Assembly (NCBI GenBank): GCA_031398325.1
Contig: JANNNB010000253.1
Coordinates: 1-8,574, forward strand
Length of the DNA stretch: 8,574 nt
Source of the DNA: Sva-07 sp031398325
Lineage (GTDB): Bacteria > Actinomycetota > Acidimicrobiia > Acidimicrobiales > Ilumatobacteraceae
Direction: 5' to 3'
The notes below the pieces were generated by a model. The model was not told where the DNA came from. It did no database searches and was given only the letters and a program-made list of their open reading frames with translations. This document shows, one piece after another, positions 5,662 through 8,574 of this stretch (position 1 is the stretch's first letter; the number at the start of each line of letters is the position of its first letter). A program made the translations under genes and the position numbers.

Positions 5662-7242
5662 CTATTCCCACTCGATCGTGCCGGGGGGTTTGGAGGTGAT
5701 GTCGTAGGCGACCCGGTTGATGCCGGGCACCTCGTTGATGATGCGCTGCGACATGATCTCCAACACGTCGTAGGGGATGCGCGCCCAATCGGCCGTCATC
5801 GCGTCGTCGCTCGTGACCGCCCGGATGATGATGGGATGGCCGTACGTGCGCTCGTCGCCCATCACCCCGACCGAACGGATGTCGGCGAGCACGGCGAACG
5901 ACTGCCAGATCTCCCGCTCCAGGCCCGCCGTCTTCAGCTCCTCGCGCACGATGGCGTCGGCCTCCTGGAGTACGGCGACGCGCTCGGGCGTCACTTCGCC
6001 GATGATCCGCACGCCCAGCCCCGGGCCGGGGAACGGTTGACGCCACACCATCTCGTCGGGCAGGCCGAGCTCCATGCCGAGCTTGCGGACCTCGTCCTTG
6101 AACAGGTCGCGCAACGGCTCCACGAGTTCGAGCGTCATGTCCTCGGGCAGCCCGCCGACGTTGTGGTGGCTCTTGATCACCGACGCCGTGCCGTCGGTCC
6201 CGCCGCTCTCGATCAGGTCCGGATAGAGCGTCCCCTGGACGAGGAACTTGGCTTCGGTCAGGCCGCCCGTGTACTCCTCGAACACACGGATGAACTGTTC
6301 GCCGATCGCCTTGCGCTTCGCCTCCGGCTCGGTCACACCGGCGAGGGCGTTGAAGAACCGGTCGCCGGCGTCGACGTGGATGAGCTCGATGCCGAGGTTG
6401 CGGCGGAACGTCTCGACGACCTGCTCGCTCTCTCCCTTGCGCATCAAGCCGGTGTCGACGTAGACGCAGGTGAGCTGGTGGCCGATCGCACGATGGACGA
6501 GCGCTGCTGCCACGGAGGAGTCGACGCCGCCCGAGAGCCCGCAGATCGCTCGGCCGTCGCCGACCTGCGCCTTGATCAACGCAACCTGTTCCTCGAGCAC
6601 CGATCCCATCTCCCAGGTGGCGTCGCACTTGGCGAGCCGCCAGAGGAACTGCTCGAGCATCGCCATGCCGTTCGGGGTGTGGCCGACCTCGGGATGGCAC
6701 TGGACCGCCCAGATCTTCCGGTCGAACGACTCGAACGCGGCGACCGGAGCATCAGGGGTGGTCGCCGTCGCCACGAATCCCTCCGGCACGACCGTCACTG
6801 CGTCGAAGTGGCTCATCCAGACGGCCTGCTCCGACGGGATCCCGTCGTGGAGCAACGTCGACGTCGAACCGGCGATGCGCGTCATCGTCGTGCGCCCGTA
6901 CTCCCCGCGCATCCCGCGCCCGACCGTGCCACCCAGCTGCTGGGCGATCAGTTGTGCGCCGTAGCAGATGCCGAGCACCGGGATACCCAGCTCGTAGATC
7001 TCCGGGTCGAGCGTCGGCGCACCATCGACGTGAACGCTCTTCGGCCCGCCCGACAGGATGATCGCCGACGGCGCTCGCTCCGTCACTTCGGCGGCCGTGA
7101 TGCGGTGCGGCACGATCTCGGAGTGCACCCGCAGCTCCCGGACCCGCCGAGCGATGAGTTGGGCGTACTGCGCACCGAAGTCGACGACCAGAACGGTGTC
7201 GCGATCCGACGAGGGGCTGGCTGGTCGACGCGATTGACTCAA
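5662..7242 (-). CDS. guaA: GMP synthase (glutamine-hydrolysing)
   Basis: Complete 526-residue GuaA, the last step of de novo GMP synthesis: XMP + ATP + glutamine to GMP. The class I glutamine amidotransferase domain (about 16-205) opens with VLVVDFGAQYAQLIARRVRE and carries the triad C93 (GICYGAQL), H183 and E185 (QCHPEVG). The ATP-pyrophosphatase domain has the P-loop SGGVDSS at 237-243 and YVDTGLMRKGE at 261-271. The C-terminal dimerisation/XMP-binding domain has FPGPGLGVRIIGE (404-416) and ends with the invariant KPPGTIEWE. Length matches the usual roughly 525 residues. TTG 7242 is chosen because about 16 residues before VLVVDFG fits actinobacterial GuaA as I remember it, and no ATG or GTG is available there. 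The open frame continues upstream to 8508, but only as antisense of the plus-strand genes. The start codon lies 4 bp from that of the divergent small membrane protein gene. Confidence 0.98.
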   Translation of the reverse strand: MSQSRRPASPSSDRDTVLVVDFGAQYAQLIARRVRELRVHSEIVPHRITAAEVTERAPSAIILSGGPKSVHVDGAPTLDPEIYELGIPVLGICYGAQLIAQQLGGTVGRGMRGEYGRTTMTRIAGSTSTLLHDGIPSEQAVWMSHFDAVTVVPEGFVATATTPDAPVAAFESFDRKIWAVQCHPEVGHTPNGMAMLEQFLWRLAKCDATWEMGSVLEEQVALIKAQVGDGRAICGLSGGVDSSVAAALVHRAIGHQLTCVYVDTGLMRKGESEQVVETFRRNLGIELIHVDAGDRFFNALAGVTEPEAKRKAIGEQFIRVFEEYTGGLTEAKFLVQGTLYPDLIESGGTDGTASVIKSHHNVGGLPEDMTLELVEPLRDLFKDEVRKLGMELGLPDEMVWRQPFPGPGLGVRIIGEVTPERVAVLQEADAIVREELKTAGLEREIWQSFAVLADIRSVGVMGDERTYGHPIIIRAVTSDDAMTADWARIPYDVLEIMSQRIINEVPGINRVAYDITSKPPGTIEWE

Positions 7243-7246
7243 GGAC

Positions 7247-7636
7247 GTGAATCGTAGGGCAGCCCGTTGGCTCGCACCCATCCGTCTCCTGATCGCCGCA
7301 CTCGCGTTCGTGGTCGTGGCCGGCACCACTGGCGGTGTCGCTTCGGCGACGGCCCCCGAACCATCGCCCGAGCCGCCGGTGACCGCGAACGAGTTCCTGC
7401 CGGAAGACCGTGACCTCAGCGATTGCGTCGGACTGGTCGAGAAGCCGGGCTGCGGGAGCGAGGAGCGTGGCGGGGCGCTCCTCAACGTCGTCTTCGTCCT
7501 CGTGATGGCTGGTATGGGGTTCATCTTCTGGCGGATCATCATCGGCGTGCGCAGGAACCGGGCCGAGCTGGAGCGAGCCACAGCGGAAGCACGCGCCGCC
7601 GAGTCGACCGAGTCGACCGAGTCGACCGGGCCATGA
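7247..7636 (+). CDS. Small membrane protein with an extracytoplasmic two-Cys motif, unknown function
   Basis: 129 residues; function not recognised. Residues 1-35 form a signal peptide or N-terminal anchor (NRRAARW n-region, then LLIAALAFVVVAG, with an A-x-A site near ASA). A short Pro-rich stretch is followed by NEFLPEDRDLSDCVGLVEKP and GCGSE, with C60 and C69, probably outside the membrane. A transmembrane helix spans about 78-99 (LLNVVFVLVMAGMGFIFWRIII), then a basic stop-transfer VRRNR and a charged cytoplasmic tail ending in three EST repeats. I have a vague memory of the PEDR-x-LSDC...KPGCGS pattern in actinobacterial hypothetical proteins; a search would settle that. The start is GTG 7247; AAGGA lies just upstream but only 1 nt away, too close for a normal Shine-Dalgarno, and later in-frame starts would destroy the signal segment. 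The stop overlaps the decarboxylase ATG (ATGA), implying an operon. Confidence 0.82.
   Translation: MNRRAARWLAPIRLLIAALAFVVVAGTTGGVASATAPEPSPEPPVTANEFLPEDRDLSDCVGLVEKPGCGSEERGGALLNVVFVLVMAGMGFIFWRIIIGVRRNRAELERATAEARAAESTESTESTGP
7251..7256 (-). promoter_or_regulatory. Putative -10 element (TACGAT) for guaA, inside the divergent gene
   Basis: On the minus strand TACGAT ends 8 nt before the guaA TTG at 7242, so transcription would start at or within a base or two of the start codon. The element lies within the first codons of the divergent small-protein gene (start 7247). A guaA promoter in this position would have to coexist with coding sequence on the other strand. Confidence 0.33.
7601..7627 (+). 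repeat. Three perfect 9-bp tandem repeats (GAGTCGACC)
   Basis: Three identical GAGTCGACC units encode (Glu-Ser-Thr)x3 at the C-terminus of the small membrane protein. They end 5 bp before the overlapping ATG of the decarboxylase gene, so they occupy the place where that gene's ribosome-binding site would be. Each unit contains the palindrome GTCGAC, so the copies can also pair with one another in the mRNA. Confidence 0.85.
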
Positions 7637-8574
7637 CACCCGAAGAGTTTCGTGCCAGCGGCCATGCGCTGATCGACTGGATCGCCGACTACATCGCCCA
7701 GGTCGACGCACGACCCGTGCAGCCGACGGTCGCACCCGGTGACGTGCGGGCCGCACTGCCCGAGCATCCTCCGGCGCGGCCCGAGCCGTTCGCCGACGTC
7801 ATGGCCGACCTGGATCGCATCATCGTGCCCGGCTTGACGCAGTGGCAACACCCCAGCTTCTTCGCCTACTTCCCGTCGAACAACTCGTTCCCGTCGATCC
7901 TCGCCGAACTCGCGACCGCCGGGCTCGGCGTGCAAGGCATGAGCTGGGTCACGTCGCCGGCGTGCACCGAGCTCGAGACCCACGTCCTCGACTGGCTCGT
8001 GGAGCTGATGGGTCTGCCCGGCGCCTTTCGCTCCGATGGGCCCGGCGGCGGTGTGATCCAGGACAGCGCATCGTCGGCCGCCTTGTGCGCCTTGGTCGCA
8101 TCGCGCGGGCAGGCTGTCGCTCGCCATGGCGTCGACCCTTCGCTCGTGGTCGCGTACACCTCGACCGAGACACATTCGTCGGTGGCCAAAGGGGCTCGTG
8201 TCGCGGGCATTCGTCATCTCCGGGCCATCGAGGTCGACGGGCGTTTCGCACTGCAGCCCGAGGCCTTGGCGGCCGCGATGGCAGCCGACGTCGCGGCCGG
8301 GCTGGTGCCGGCGTTCGTGTGCGCCACCATCGGTACCACGAGCACGACGGCCATCGACCCGGTTCGCAGCATCGCCGAGGTCGCCCGTCGCCACGGCGCC
8401 TGGGTCCATGTCGACGCGGCGTACGCCGGGACGGCAGCGCTGTGCGAGGAGCACCGCCACCACTTCGACGGGCTGGAGCTCGTTGACAGCTACGTCTTCA
8501 ACCCCCACAAGTGGATGCTGACCAACTTCGACTGCTCGTGCCTGTGGGTCGCCGATCGGAGCGCGCTCGTGGGG
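7633..8574 (+). CDS. PLP-dependent aromatic-L-amino-acid-decarboxylase-like enzyme, N-terminal part
   Basis: Partial: 314 codons, running off the right edge without a stop. It is a group II PLP decarboxylase of the DDC/TDC type. The N-terminal swapped helices (FRASGHALIDWIADYIAQVD) precede the substrate-loop motif QHPSFFAYFPSNNSFPSILA and the signature GMSWVTSPACTELE. Cofactor residues are H181 (THSSVAKG, stacking on PLP), D261 (HVDAAYAG, pairing with the pyridine N) and K293 (NPHKWM, Schiff base). They correspond to H192, D271 and K303 of human DDC. The mobile catalytic loop with its Tyr lies beyond the window, so decarboxylase versus aldehyde-synthase chemistry, and Trp/Tyr/Phe/dopa preference, cannot be read. 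ATG 7633 overlaps the stop of the preceding gene and no Shine-Dalgarno is visible, which suggests translational coupling. Expected full length is about 470-480 residues. Confidence 0.93.
   Translation, partial: MTPEEFRASGHALIDWIADYIAQVDARPVQPTVAPGDVRAALPEHPPARPEPFADVMADLDRIIVPGLTQWQHPSFFAYFPSNNSFPSILAELATAGLGVQGMSWVTSPACTELETHVLDWLVELMGLPGAFRSDGPGGGVIQDSASSAALCALVASRGQAVARHGVDPSLVVAYTSTETHSSVAKGARVAGIRHLRAIEVDGRFALQPEALAAAMAADVAAGLVPAFVCATIGTTSTTAIDPVRSIAEVARRHGAWVHVDAAYAGTAALCEEHRHHFDGLELVDSYVFNPHKWMLTNFDCSCLWVADRSALVG

Noticed and set aside
5656..5663. AGGCGCCT palindrome over the guaA stop codon as a terminator
   Set aside because: An 8-bp palindrome with no loop and no following T-tract; too short to call.
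5561..6700. N-terminal extension of the NlpC/P60 frame over guaA
   Set aside because: The extension is Arg/Gly-rich out-of-frame guaA sequence; the real protein begins with a signal peptide at 5560 or 5545.
5590..7257. 555-residue plus-strand open frame opposite guaA
   Set aside because: His/Arg/Asp-rich composition typical of the antisense frame of a GC-rich gene, with no motifs; guaA on the other strand is unambiguous.
7243..8508. Upstream extension of the guaA frame to 948 residues
   Set aside because: It is antisense to the small membrane protein and decarboxylase genes, both of which have recognisable features; GuaA is complete from TTG 7242.
1..8574. CRISPR array, tRNA, rRNA, riboswitch, transposon or prophage signatures
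   Set aside because: None seen by eye: no spaced repeats, clover-leaf sequences, transposase or phage motifs, and no target-site duplications. Gaps between genes are at most about 101 bp.

Overview
The window is GC-rich, gene-dense DNA that reads as ordinary actinobacterial chromosome. The GuaA and acyl-CoA synthetase sequences look actinobacterial. GTG and TTG starts are frequent, Shine-Dalgarno sequences are nearly absent, and lipid/steroid-type catabolic genes are present. I suspect a marine or soil Acidimicrobiia (Ilumatobacter-like) genome, but only the phylum is well supported. I see no rRNA, tRNA, CRISPR array, insertion sequence, phage gene or attachment site, and no gap between genes longer than about 101 bp.

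Layout from left to right. (1) 1-825, minus: N-terminal part of a secreted protein with the prodomain and the start of the catalytic domain of a reprolysin-like (M12-type) zinc metallopeptidase; it runs off the left edge. (2) A 60-bp divergent promoter region. (3) 886-2502, plus: a complete FadD-type acyl-CoA synthetase. (4) Converging on it, a two-gene minus-strand operon with a 4-bp ATGA overlap: an ACAD10/ACAD11/LvaA-like phosphotransferase (3276-4316), then a dienelactone hydrolase family protein (2521-3279). (5) 4388-5560, minus: a secreted coiled-coil NlpC/P60 peptidoglycan hydrolase. (6) 5662-7242, minus: guaA, GMP synthase. (7) Divergent from guaA, with only 4 bp between the start codons, a plus-strand pair overlapping by ATGA: a small secreted or membrane protein (7247-7636) and a PLP-dependent aromatic-L-amino-acid-decarboxylase-like enzyme (7633 to the right edge, truncated).

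Functionally, the left-centre block (acyl-CoA ligase, acyl-CoA-type kinase, DLH-type hydrolase) looks like accessory carboxylic-acid catabolism. The kinase may act on hydroxyacyl-CoAs, as LvaA and ACAD11 do; that is inference. guaA is housekeeping and the NlpC/P60 protein serves the cell wall. The small membrane protein and the decarboxylase appear translationally coupled.

The most notable pattern is regulatory. All five start codons on the minus strand or at 886 that lead a transcription unit have a TAnnnT or nAnnnT -10-like hexamer ending 6-8 nt upstream, and no Shine-Dalgarno. This is the geometry of leaderless transcripts. Two of the five starts are TTG, an unusual codon for leaderless initiation. 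I found no convincing new defence, mobile or RNA-based system.
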